64,000 nt of DNA from Effrenium voratum (Eukaryota > Sar > Dinophyceae > Suessiales > Symbiodiniaceae): assembly GCA_963377175.1 (NCBI GenBank), contig CAUJNA010000856.1, positions 35,588-99,587 on the forward strand, read 5' to 3'. This document shows positions 1 to 12,906 of this stretch, piece after piece. Below the pieces are notes generated by a model that saw only the letters and a list, made by a program, of their open reading frames with translations, was not told where the DNA came from and ran no database searches. Within the stretch, counting starts at the first letter, position 1. The number at the start of each line of letters is the position of its first letter. The position numbers and the translations under genes were made by a program.

Positions 1-1138
1 TAAGCCTTTGGCTCTGCGCGGTGAGCAGCGAGAGGGGCGGAACACTTGGAGCCGCCCTAAGCCATGGCCCATCTCATCGGCCCACAGCTCAGCTCCTGAG
101 CTCCTGAGCTCCGTGCCCAGGAGCATCGGATCCCATCAGCACCTCGACCCCCCACGCCCAGCGCCCACAGCTCAGTGCGCGCTCCTGGCCTGGAAGGGAT
201 CGCCCGCGGGGGTCCAATAGTGCGATGGCTGCGAGCAATCCTGGGCCATGCAACAAATATGACGCTGCGATTCGTGTGCCTCAAGTGGCAATGCAAGCGA
301 GTTCTCAAGCCGCGGGCGTACTTCGGAAGTGACCCGCAGACGCAAATTCGATACGTCCCGAGCGAGAAAGTTCCTGGGTCCAAGCCGTCAGGTTTGCAGT
401 ATGATCCAGCAGCTTGGCGCGCCCGAGCCCCAGACGAACCGCCCCCAGCGAGTCGGTCCCTCCGCAAACCATCTTGCGCTCAAGCAGCTCTGCGCCGGCC
501 TCGGGGCGCCGTCATCCATGAATCTAGGGGTTGATTCCCATTTTTGTCAACCATCGCTTTTCGAGAAAGAAGGATTCCTGGAAAGAATGGGAAGGGTACC
601 CCTAGAATGAAGGGCTTTTGTGGACACGTGACTTCTTGGCTCCCAGACGTTGGGATCCTCCCGGCATTGCAGCGCGCCGAAGCCAGACTCGGCGGCCACC
701 ACCTCCCAAACTCTCTCAGGGCCACAGGAGAAGCTCAAGAAAATCTCCGAGGAGCGCGCGCCGCCCGGGGCGAGCACTTCGGGAGTGCCCTGCGCAGAGC
801 CAAAGAAAAAAGCATCGCTGGAGTTGCCTGGCCTCCCCACACACTTCAGAGGCTTGCAGCAGCAGGACGCGATCTAGCTCGGGGCGAAGCCCAATGGCAG
901 CCACCTGAGGCGCTCGAGGCGGCTTGAGGCGGAAGGCCGAGCACTCAAACTCAAACGCTTTTTGCTGTCAAATGGGGCCATTCGAGTCGCTAAGAGGCAC
1001 CGAAAACGCCTGGATGCTCAAACTGTATCACATAGCATTAAAAGTTGGCCATGGTTGTCGCACACCAACCGGCCGAATGAGGTAGAATGAAACAATTATC
1101 AAAGTCTCGAGGCTTGCGCCCACGTGAGGCTGAAAATC
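1..1138. other. No recognisable gene
   Basis: GC-rich stretch with several overlapping open frames on both strands, none of which resembles a family I recognise. A plus-strand frame near 650-877 reads like a plausible hydrophilic exon but has no supporting motif or clear splice sites. It lies just downstream of the monooxygenase stop on the minus strand, so it may include that gene's 3' flank. Confidence 0.4.
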
Positions 1139-2410
1139 CTAAGTCGCAGCGCGCTGCTGGCCGGCCGCGGCTCTCCGCTTCAGATTAAGAATGTCCGAGA
1201 CATGGTGAGCAACCTGGCTGCTGGTCAAAATTAGGTACCCAAAATGGAACCCTGGTAAATGGACATGGACTGAAACCTGCGGTCCAATTCCTGGTAGTTT
1301 AATTTTGACCCATACCCACCTGCCGGCTCTCGCGGCCAATGCCCCGCAAGGGCAGGAGGTCCGCGGGCTCAGGCCCAAGGCCCACAAAGTGGGCGCGCGC
1401 CTGCACCGCGTCGTTGAAGAGGCCGGACTGCGCTTCCCGGCTCGCCTCGTAACCAGTGCACAGAACCACCAGGGAGAAGTCGTGCTGCGCCGTGTGCCCC
1501 GCGAACCTCACCGCCACGCCTGCACTTTGGAACTCCACCGACTCAACATCCGGATGCGGGAGGATGCGCTGAGCGCGGACCATCTGCAGTAGGGACCCGT
1601 CGCGATCCACCGTCGGGATGTGCCGCTCTTGCCGGGCGCCCCACGTCGGTAAGCCGGGGAACAGAGGGCGAATGTCACCCTCTATGAGGTACATTAGCCC
1701 CGTCGTAAAGCGGTCCCCATTCTTGTTGCACAAACAAGCAAACAAGCTCGCGAACCATTCCAAGCGCAGTGGACCCCACTGCCTTCTCACAATGGGTGGA
1801 AGTCTGCGCATGGAGACATGCACTTTGGCAGATGGGGCGCGAGCCAGGAGGAGGCTGCAAATGTCCGCTGCAGAGTTGCCGAAACCAACCAGCAGCAGCC
1901 GGCCCTCAGAAGCCGCCGAGACTGCCGCGTGGAAGCGCTCACCTTGTAACTGGGAGGAGTGTAGCACCATGGGCCTTTCTGCCCACAGCTGGGGCACGCG
2001 TGGGATCGCATTCTTTCCCGTGGCTACCACCAACTCCCGGCATGTCAAGCGTGTGGCTCGGCCGCCGCCATCCCTGCAGCAAAGATGCCATTCACCATGG
2101 CAATGCTCAGCTTGCACCACCTCCGTGGCACACCTCACCTCCAGCGCAAAGCGCGCCACGTAGGCGTGCAAGTAGCCCACGTAGTCCTGGGGCGTCAGCT
2201 CATCCGCAGAGGTGAAGAGCTTCATGGGGAAGCCTGGCAACCCGCAGGCGGAGGCCCGGGTGGTGATCGTCAAGCCGTCGAAGTGCTGGCACCATCCCCC
2301 CTGCACACTGCCCTGGCGCTCCAAAACCACCACCGAAACCTCGCCCCTCTGCACCAAGGAGGCAGCGGCAGCCAAGCCAGACGGACCTGCACCCACCACA
2401 ATCACGTCGC
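1139..2410 (-). CDS. Flavin-containing monooxygenase (FMO/YUCCA-like), two exons seen
   Basis: FAD- and NADPH-dependent monooxygenase of the FMO superfamily. The large exon (2410 to 1320) opens with the FAD-binding Rossmann motif GAGPSGLA, has the second dinucleotide (NADPH) motif VGFGNSAAD near residue 175, and ends with the ATG-type motif LCTGY followed by LRGIGRES. A 106-nt GT-AG intron (1319 to 1214) then joins in phase to a short last exon beginning VAHHVSDI, which restores the usual FMO C-terminal helix, and the stop is at 1139. The intron is essentially one introner-like element. The 5' end of the large exon follows an AG at 2411-2412, so the N-terminal methionine lies in an upstream exon that I could not find. 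Substrate cannot be predicted; plant YUCCA-type and animal FMO roles are both possible. Family assignment is firm, exact gene start is not. Confidence 0.8.
1214..1319 (-). mobile_element. Introner-like element forming a complete intron (copy 1)
   Basis: On the minus strand the intron starts GTGGGTATGGGTCAAAAT and ends TTTTGACCAGCAGCCAG. The inverted ends GGTCAAAATTA (1223-1233) and TAATTTTGACC (1300-1310) are perfect. Removing the 106 nt joins two FMO exons in frame. The core shares words such as GGACCGCAGG and TTCCATTTTGGG with copies near 35.3, 32.6 and 44.2 kb. Confidence 0.75.
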
Positions 2411-3913
2411 CTCAGGCGGCTCTCCGGGTGAAACAGAGGCTCCCCATTCCTTACAAGGATGGCCTCCCGCCATGTCTTGGAAACAGCAACAGTGCAACCA
2501 GAAGTGGCAGGGAGAAAGGGGCATAGTGAACAATCAACAGGTCTTGTGGCCCGGAAGCCATGATTCCGACATCTGCAATTAGCATCCAAATCCAGCAAAG
2601 CAAAGAGATCTGATGGCACCTGTTTTGAAGCCTAAGCGACTTGCCCGTGAGTCCTCTTGTCTCGTATGCTGTTTGCTTTCGAGCCAAAGAAATGAAGGGT
2701 CTTGCAGGACAAACACATAGAAGCCTTCATGGGAGCGGGGCAGTTGCACGAAAAGAGGACCTGAACCCAAAATGGACTGCTGATGAGCGCCTTGCAGGGG
2801 ACATTCAAAACGTTGCTTCCAGGAATTCCCAGTTCAAAACTGGCCCACAAACAGGCAGAAGGCCTTTCACTCCTTTGCGAAGACGCAAGATTCAAAACAT
2901 CAGCAACAGTCTGTCATCCCTTCTCCCTAGCCTCCCAAACCGGCCTGCCCCCCCCCCCCCTCCCCCTGGCCTCCCCCCCGTTTGGGACACGGTTGGCAAG
3001 GCACCGTTCAACGTCTCGCTGTCGCCGCCTCGGAGCCCCGAATCGCCGCGCTCCGGCAGCTCTGGTAGGAAGAAGCCCATCTTCTGAGCCGCCTGGCTCA
3101 AGGCTCAAGGGCCACATGTGCCATAATCACAACCGATCGGTATCAAAATGAGCGATCCCCCAGAATGCCTCAAGACGCCCAAAAACAAAAAGGATATCCG
3201 CACCCAGGTACCTTGCTACCCTCCAAGTCTCCGGGCGTTGATTGTCTTGCAAAGTTCGATCGCCCTTGTGCCTTGACCACTTTGGCGCGTCCTAAAATGC
3301 GGATTTTAATGATTGAAAAGACGGAAGATGTGAGGTTGGTTCTCTGGTTCGTCTGAAGGTGAGACAAAACTGACCAAAAACTAGCTACCACATGCTGCTT
3401 GACTCAGGCTTGGAGAGAAGAACGTCTCATCCACTGTGGGGCTTCTGAGACGCCCACGTCTCTTGCCCAAGACGCTTTGGATCACTTCGGCTTTCTGAGC
3501 TCCAATACAAAGGATCCAAGCCTGTGGTTTCAGTTGCCTTTGCTGCCCTGAGTATAGGATGCGTCTGCCACGGACCATCAGTTCCCTCTGGGCTTTTCGT
3601 CTGGCCTTCGCGCGGCAACTGCGCTGCAAACTAAGTTCGCGCACAGTCGCGGGCGCAAGTTGGACTTCTGCCTTCCCTGAGGTACAAACAGAAACGTTTG
3701 TGCAATCGCGCTTCGACCGGCCGTTGAGCAACGCCACACATCCGTCGGCACGCACGCAAGTGATTTTTTTTTCCCCCCTGTTGTGGCCCGAGTGGGGGGA
3801 GAACCCAAAACAAATGTCTCCTGACTAGCCAATTCAACTACCCTCCCTTCCACTAACGTGGCACCTGAAGGAGGGTCCATTGAGGAAAATCATCTTCCAG
3901 GTACCCTCAGGTG
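2411..3913. other. Intergenic or unresolved exons
   Basis: Between the monooxygenase and the CER1-like gene. A proline-rich plus-strand frame ending at 3087 (after a run of C at 2949-2960) looks protein-like but has no family match. The missing 5' exon of the monooxygenase should lie here on the minus strand. Nothing else can be supported. Confidence 0.3.
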
Positions 3914-6009
3914 CTATGGGAGTGGAAGGGAGGGCACCCAAGGCTGTGTCTGGCCGCCTTCCTGCGTCTCGGTGCCTCTCCATCCGGCCTTCCACTGTAT
4001 TGGCATGTCATCCAGGCGCACGTCTCCAAGCTCGTCAGGCCATTCCGGGTTGGCCGCCGCAACGATGCCAGCCGCATGGCAAGCATAAATCTCCTGAGCC
4101 CAGCCAAGCCTTCTTCCTACCATCCTCTTCCTACTTGAGGAGAAGCAAAAAACAAACAAAAAAAGTGTTTAGCTGGTGTTTCTGTCGCTTTGCCCGGCTC
4201 AAGCGTCATGGCTTGCCAGCAGGTTCGAAAACTGCCTTGGAGCCGACAGCCTCGTCATGTCCAGGTGAAGGACGCCGCCCTTCACCACGGTCACGTCCGA
4301 TCGTCGGCAGGAGTCAAAGGGGTCCGGCACGCTGAAGACCACCGCTTTCGCCCCCCGGGGCAAATAGTTCGGCACCCGGGCGTCACTCTTGCCCACAATC
4401 CAGTGGCGCACGCGCACACCCTCCACCAGTGCCGTAGTCACCTTGAGCCGCGCGCAAGCTTCAGCAGGAAGCTCGCTGCACTTTGCGAGCAGCCTCTTGG
4501 ATCTGTCAGCATCACTGGAGTGTGCCAGGACCTCGTACCCGTGTTGGAGCAAGCACAATACCACGGCGGCGCCCACTTTACCTTACTGGACTGCAAGCAA
4601 AGGAATTTCGAAGGGCACACCCAGTCCCTGAATCTGGGAAGCGACCCCCAACAGGGCTTCAACCAGCAAGGGTGGCCCACGTAGCTCAGCCTAAATCGGT
4701 CGCCTTCCCTGCTTTCCGTGCCGCCACGCTGCTTGAGGCGCCGGTGACAAACACGTGACGACGCGGGCCGAACAACTCCCGAGCGGTTTCGCAGACCGCG
4801 GCCGCCGTCATGGTGTTCCTGCGATGTTCAACCCCCAACCTAGAGCATAAGCATAATCTGTCGCAGCACAGGCTTTAAAGGGCAAGGACTCAAATCAGTT
4901 GGGATTGTCAAACGTCGTAACGGCACCAAACCTGAAAGAAAGTTGACCAAACTTGGACCCAGGTTCCCGTGCACCACGCGCATGCTGCCTTTCAGCTCAT
5001 GCAGCAAGCCCAGGCCGCCTTGGCGTGGTCTCAAAGTCAAGCGCCCAAGACCCTTGATTTTGGGAATTCATGACTCTCTGCCAGGCTCAAATCTTTGGGA
5101 CCTCTTGCATGTGTGAATGTTTGGAAGCCACCTGACCCCATTGCCTGAAGATCGCTTCCAGCCGAGCGGCCGTTGTTCATCCACTCAGCCTTGTTCAGGG
5201 CACCCAAGCAAAGCACAGACACTTTCCTGCTCTCCGCCATGCATGCCGCCTTCTTGATACGAGCCTCGGCTTGACGCGCCAGCTCTACGTCAGCTTCCGA
5301 CTCATGCTGCTTGAAACCCTTGAGGCAATGCGGTTGGTTGGCTTGACCAATGCCATTCATGGCTTCAACCGCATCTGTTTGCAAAAGTGTGTAGGACACG
5401 GCGCTGCGACGAGTCGTCGAAAGGGCTGCAGCACATACTGATACCCAAAGTTGGCCATGACCCAATTCTGCATCCGAACCCCCGAGTACTCCACGTCCTC
5501 CGCCACCTCCACGCAGGAGCCTTGCCGCAGCAGGGGCCAGAGCACGGGAATCACCAGCGACAGCACGGGCCCAGCCAAGCGCATCCACCAGGAGGGGGTC
5601 CAGCCCGCCTTTGGGCTGGAGCTACGCCACCACAGGCTGAACAAGGAGCTCCCATAGGGAGGGTGCGACAGGAACACCACATCCACCGGCCGACTCTCTG
5701 GAGCCTTTCTTTCCAGGAGTCCGCAGACCTGACAGCCGGACCGGTCCGGCATGCTGGTGTCCTGCCAGCCAAAAATTCTGGCAACCCTACCGGCGATGAG
5801 AGCAAAAGGCCCGGGCAACAAGCTGAAAGGCTGAAATGCCAAAACATAAGCGTCCTGCGCCTGGTGTAGCATCCGCCAAGCTTCAACAAAAAGCGTTGCA
5901 GTGCTTGTTTGAGTCGCCTGGTTGAGCACCGCATGGGCAATCCACACGAGAAACCTGCGGCCGGCCGCGCCACCAAACCAAAGCAACGTGTGCGTCTGCG
6001 CTTGGGTGC

Positions 6010-6010
<1 letters not shown>
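3914..6010 (-). CDS. CER1/WAX2-like protein (fatty acid hydroxylase superfamily), C-terminal exons
   Basis: Several minus-strand exons together resemble the C-terminal half of plant/algal CER1-WAX2 proteins (wax/alkane metabolism, ER membrane). In order: a block near 5.99-5.85 kb with HAVLNQATQTST; 5.70-5.40 kb with VVFLSHPPYGSS and FGYQYVLQPF; 5.30-5.14 kb with SVLCLGALNKAEWMNNG; ~4.99 kb with MRVVHGN; ~4.80-4.74 kb with HVFVTGASSS; 4.58-4.22 kb continuing the Rossmann-like region (GAAVVLCLLQHGYEVL, WIVGKSD); and 4.11-3.95 kb with YACHAAGIV. The join between the last two uses an apparent GC donor (LL|GCAAGC) and AG|GAG acceptor, as dinoflagellates often do. The His-box hydroxylase half is not seen here. 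The equivalent N-terminal membrane exons lie beyond the microsatellite at 9.0-9.85 kb. Exact 3' end is uncertain. Function as an aldehyde decarbonylase is inference from family only. Confidence 0.6.
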
Positions 6011-8878
<2,868 letters not shown>

Positions 8879-8879
8879 C

Positions 8880-9854
8880 CCTGCGCATGTGGAGGAAGAC
8901 ACGAAGACCCTTGTGCAGAAGATCTCTGACAATGAGGACATGCGTGAAGGTGTCACTGCCTGAAGCTTTGGCCCACGAATCGGACACAAGTCTTTGCGCA
9001 AGTCACAAGACATGTGCCCCGCCTTGGAGGAAGACACGAAGACCACTTACGAAAACTTGTCCGGGAGTCTCAAAGTGCCAATGGTCGATCAACAGCCGCA
9101 TGATTCCCAGTACAGATGAGCTCCGCTTCTGAGCATCGGAGCAGATGCTGTACATCTTCACCAGGTGATAGGCTGAGGAGACGAGAATGGCAATCTGTGT
9201 GCGGGGCGAGGTGAAGGCCAAGCAAAGGAGCATGCTGAGCACCTCGCGCGACCAATACATCACCAGCACCCCGGCGATGACCCAGTGCTGGCCCTTCTGC
9301 AGCATGGAGATCCCGTATCTCCGGTCCAGCTGCTGGCAGAACGGGTTAAATAGCACGTTGCCGTGCTGCAGCATAACCCAGGCTTCGTGGAGAAACAGAC
9401 AATCCAGGCTGCTCACTTGCCAGCTGCCACCCAGGCGCAGACCATCCATGACGAAAAGGAAAAAGGAGTACATCAAAGACCCGATTTGTATGGTAAACAT
9501 TGCCGCCAGCAGTCGTTTGTTCGCACCGCCTCCGCGCTTTTGTTGCCTGGTGTCTTTCCAGAACTGCCCTGCTCGGGGGTGTAATAAATCGCACACGGCG
9601 CATGGATCCGTGGATTCCGGGCTTAGCAACTTCTCGTCTGGCCGGCGCGGTCCAAAGCCCAGGCAGTAGCGCCAGCCCTCCACCACCAAAGTCGAAGTGC
9701 TCTTCTGCGTCGCTTGGTTCAGAGTTGCATGGAGCAACCAAATGACGAAGGTCACGTGCAGCCAACCAATGCAGTCTCCAGCAAAGCCGGAGAATACCAG
9801 ATCTCGCACTACAAAAACCTCGGACAGAAAGCAAGCAAGTCCTCTCCTGCCCAC
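8880..9854 (-). CDS. Membrane exons of the CER1-like gene (downstream tandem unit)
   Basis: A continuous minus-strand open frame from 9854 to 9003 carries several hydrophobic segments: [20 protein letters not shown] (~9.77 kb), [17 protein letters not shown] (~9.50 kb), [13 protein letters not shown] (~9.40 kb), then [15 protein letters not shown] (~9.27 kb) and LLIDHWHF (~9.10 kb). A short further piece, SGSDTFTHV, lies at ~8.97 kb next to the microsatellite. Each block has a diverged partner: HE-WV-LQHGNVL and MYWSREV recur at 10.53-10.24 kb, LLIDHWHF at ~9.97 kb, and LNQATQ-ST-TL at ~5.95 kb. I infer an internal exon duplication in one gene or two tandem genes. No soluble enzyme motif is visible here. 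Some of the 9.65-9.45 kb stretch may be intron read through in frame. Confidence 0.5.
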
Positions 9855-9856
9855 CC

Positions 9857-10871
9857 CTGCCCCTCCTTCCTAGCCCAGCCACATGAGTCAGCGTGTCGAA
9901 CCCCTGCAGCCCAAATCGCAGAAGGCTGACCAGCTGGGCACCAAAGGTATGGAAGTGCCAGTGGTCAATCAGCAGCTTCATGATGCCCAGGGTTGGAGAC
10001 CAACACCTTTCGCATATGCACCCATGGACAAACAGCCTTTCGTGTAATTTCTAGAGATCCTCCCCTAGATTTAATGTCAGTTTGGTGAGTGGCAGGGTCA
10101 AGTGTCAAACGAACAGGAAGCAAAAAGTGGGGAGAAGCTTTGTGGGGTGCTGGACGAGCCTAGTAAGATGTGCTGAAGCACGGAAAAGAAGTGCCAGTTC
10201 ACATCCCTCCTCCAGCCCTGGCTTCAGCCAAGCTTCCGCTGCGCATCCTTGCAAACGCTGAGCATTTTCACCATGTGGTACACAACGGAGCCAAATATGG
10301 CCACTTGAGTCTTGAACGATAAGTAGGGCAAGCACAGCAACATGCTGGCCACTTCGCGGGACCAGTACATCACCAGCACACTGGCAATAACCCAATGCTG
10401 CCCTCTGCGGAGCATCGCTATGCCATACTGTCGATCTAGCCGCTGGCAGAAAGGGTTCAGAAGAACATTGCCGTGCTGAAGGGTCACCCAAACCTCGTGC
10501 AAGAGGAGCAATATCGCCACCTCAGCCCATGTCTTTGCGCAAAAAAAAAACACGCACCTGCCCCAAGCGGCAACATGGCACATGGACCTGGGCAAGCAAC
10601 TGTGTGGGCTCCACCTGGCACCTCCGAAGCAGATGGCCCGGAGAGGCGCAGCATTCCGAGCGCCCAGCACATGGCTGCATAACCTCAGCGCGCACGGCGC
10701 CCCAAGCACAGCGCCCGGCGCACTGGCCGACGCGTGCCTCAGACCCCGAAGAAAATGCGCCAAGACTCCCGTGCAGCCGCTGACCGCCGTCAGAACGGCG
10801 GACACCCAGGCAGCCATGACCGTCATGGCGAAGGTGCCCCTCTGCGCGCCCAACTGAGACACGCCAAGCAA
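9857..10871 (-). CDS. Tandem duplicate of the membrane exons, with likely N-terminus
   Basis: Minus-strand exons paralogous to those just downstream. The first frame contains a hydrophobic N-terminal candidate, MTVMAAWVSAVLTAVSG (~10.82 kb), and later the block HEVWVTLQHGNVLLNPFCQ with [18 protein letters not shown] (10.50-10.35 kb). A second exon at 9981-9870 has [12 protein letters not shown] and GLQGFDTLTHV. The protein similarity to 9.46-9.00 kb is high and collinear. This is either the 5' part of the same CER1-like gene or a truncated neighbouring copy, since a C-terminal Rossmann half is seen only once (4-6 kb). Function unknown beyond a multi-pass membrane region. Confidence 0.5.
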
Positions 10872-10992
10872 GCTGAGAGCCGCAAGTTTTCAGGAGCTGG
10901 GAGGGTTCAGCATCTCAAGCCAAGCGGAGCAAACATCCAAAGGCACAAGTCTTCACCCAAAGCAAACCGGAACCGGTATGTTTCTTCCCGCC

Positions 10993-12906
10993 TCACAGAT
11001 CCACGGCTCCAAACGCGTTGACTACAGCATGTTGAGACGGCGCAAGGCCTTGCTTTCTAGCAGCAATTTTGCCACCAGCTGAGAGCAGCTGGTGATTCAC
11101 GAAACTCACTGCGAACTGATTCACCGGGAATCCCCCTCTCGTGTGGACCGCCGGCTGGGCGCAGTTTTGCTGCGGGCAGTCCTGCAAACAAGATGAGCCA
11201 AGCCAAGTGCTTAAACCCTACGTAATCAACGCTTTGTGGGCTCCCTTGTTCGGCCACCTTTGGCATTGCTCTCCAACAGTCCCCCCCCCCCCCCCAAACC
11301 CCCAAAAAAAAAACATGGCTGAGGATCTATCTCTCCACCTTTTTCTGTCCCCTTTTAGCCGCTAAAACGGCTCACCTGCCAAGGCCGCCAGCCCTCCGCG
11401 TTGGTCTCCATGTTGCTCCCCACCACCGCGAAGGCCCGCGCCAGGCGCTCGAAGATCGCCACCTCCCGCGCGACCCGCCCTCCCGGCGCCCGCTTCGAAG
11501 CCGCCGCCGCCGAGGGCGACTGCGACTCCGAGACCGCGGTGAAGCCGAAGTGGACCTCCATGTCGAGGGTGCGGATCCTCGGTTGCGAACTCTGCTCCCC
11601 AGGTGACTGACTGACTGACTGACTGGTGGTTGAATACGGAAACATGTGTTGGCAAAAAGTTAAACGTCCAAGCAAAATGCACCAAAGGATCTTCGCCATG
11701 TCGCCTGTCCAGGGCCCTTGCTGCTGTGTTGGGCGCATGGGTGTGTAGGGGGAGGGGGGTGAATGTAATGAGCCTGTCCCGGGCCCCTTTCGACTCTTCT
11801 TTCCACGTACATAAATTTGATTGATGCCTTTGTTTTGGATCAAACGGAAAGCAAGCCACACGCTTTTGAGGTCCCCCATTTTCGAGACACCCCCATGTAC
11901 CAATATTGCCCTTGCCATGCTTGGGCCCACGGGTGTTGGGAATCCTTGGGTCCATCGGGGGGGGGGGGGATGTAATGATGTAAAATGATGTAATGTGATG
12001 CGATATGATTCATGTAATATGTTGTATAACGATGTAGTATGATGTAGAATGATGCAATATGATGTAATATGACGCAATGACGCAATATGACGTAATAGAA
12101 TGACATGTGATGTAATGATGTAGTGCTTGGTAGAATCTAGCACAGTATCCCCAGTGATGGCAAAACTCCAGATGGAAGCGGCCCAACAATGATGAAAGAT
12201 CACATCTTTGAAAGTTCCCGCCTGGGTGACTCAACAAGTCCTCAAGGACGGACCACTCCGAGCCCTCCACATCCATCTTGAGGTGTACCGAGAGCGGGGC
12301 CTTGTGCTCCAACAAAGTGGGCAGCGCGACATATGCCCTATCCTCCACCGTGGTTGTGGAAGGGCCCAGGCACGTCCGAAACGCCTCGTAGGCGGTTTCA
12401 TAGCAATGGCCCTTCACGTCGGTGCACGGTCCTTGCGCATTTGGCGCCTTCATAGCAAGGGGTGGCGATGAGCTGGGATCCTGAAAGCAATCATAGAGCT
12501 TGGTCTTCATGTGAAAGAAGTTGCTCATGGTTTCACTCCACAAATCCCGCTGCTCGATGCCAAAGGAAAGCCCGACTACACCTTCTTCTCCCGCGAAGGC
12601 TGCCAAGCACCAGGCAGCATCGCCAAATTGCTTGAATCCCTGACAGGCATCCTCAGACGTTGCGTTGCTCGGGATTGCTGCGTGCACGACACGCTCACCC
12701 AGTTCGGAATTCCAGGAGTCGTGGGTCTTGTAGGGCCATTTCTCTGCAGAAGGCAAGCACGGCACTCCAGTGCGTGCTGCTTGGGGGCACTCGGGCCAGC
12801 ATGCAGGTTTGCAGCCCTCTCGCCGCAGAATCCGATCAGAATTATGAAGAACAGCCACTGCTCCAGCAAGGGACAGGGAGCAAAGAAAGCTGCGAATGCC
12901 TGACAT
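10993..12906 (-). CDS. Secreted FkbM/METTL24-like methyltransferase, three exons
   Basis: Exon 1 starts at ATG 12906 with a hydrophobic leader (IRSFLCSLSLAGAVAVL), so the product probably enters the secretory route. It has the AdoMet-fold features of the Methyltransf_21 group: GLSFGIEQRDLWSE (~residue 113) and LSVHLKMDVEGSEWSVLEDL, then HWGYCARF near 12.15 kb. Exon 2 (about 11.61 to 11.37 kb) carries LDMEVHFGF and IFERLARAFAVVGSNMETN and ends TGGCAG|GTGAGC. Exon 3 follows TTTGCAG|GACTGC at ~11.19 kb, has CAQPAVHTRGGFPVNQFAVSFVN, and stops at 10993. The exon 2/3 join is in phase. Intron 1 contains a degenerate ATGATGTA-rich repeat, so the exact donor is unclear. Substrate unknown. Family call is good; whether it is catalytic is not shown. 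Confidence 0.75.
11960..12125 (-). repeat. Degenerate ATGATGTA-type simple repeat in an intron
   Basis: About 160 nt built from variants of GATGTAATGATGTA, preceded by a run of G at 11957-11969. It lies in intron 1 of the methyltransferase gene. Open frames through it are by-products of the repeat. Confidence 0.85.

Noticed and set aside
11355..12203. 282-codon ORF as a single gene
   Set aside because: It reads through an intron and a degenerate ATGATGTA repeat; only ~11.61-11.37 kb belongs to the methyltransferase.
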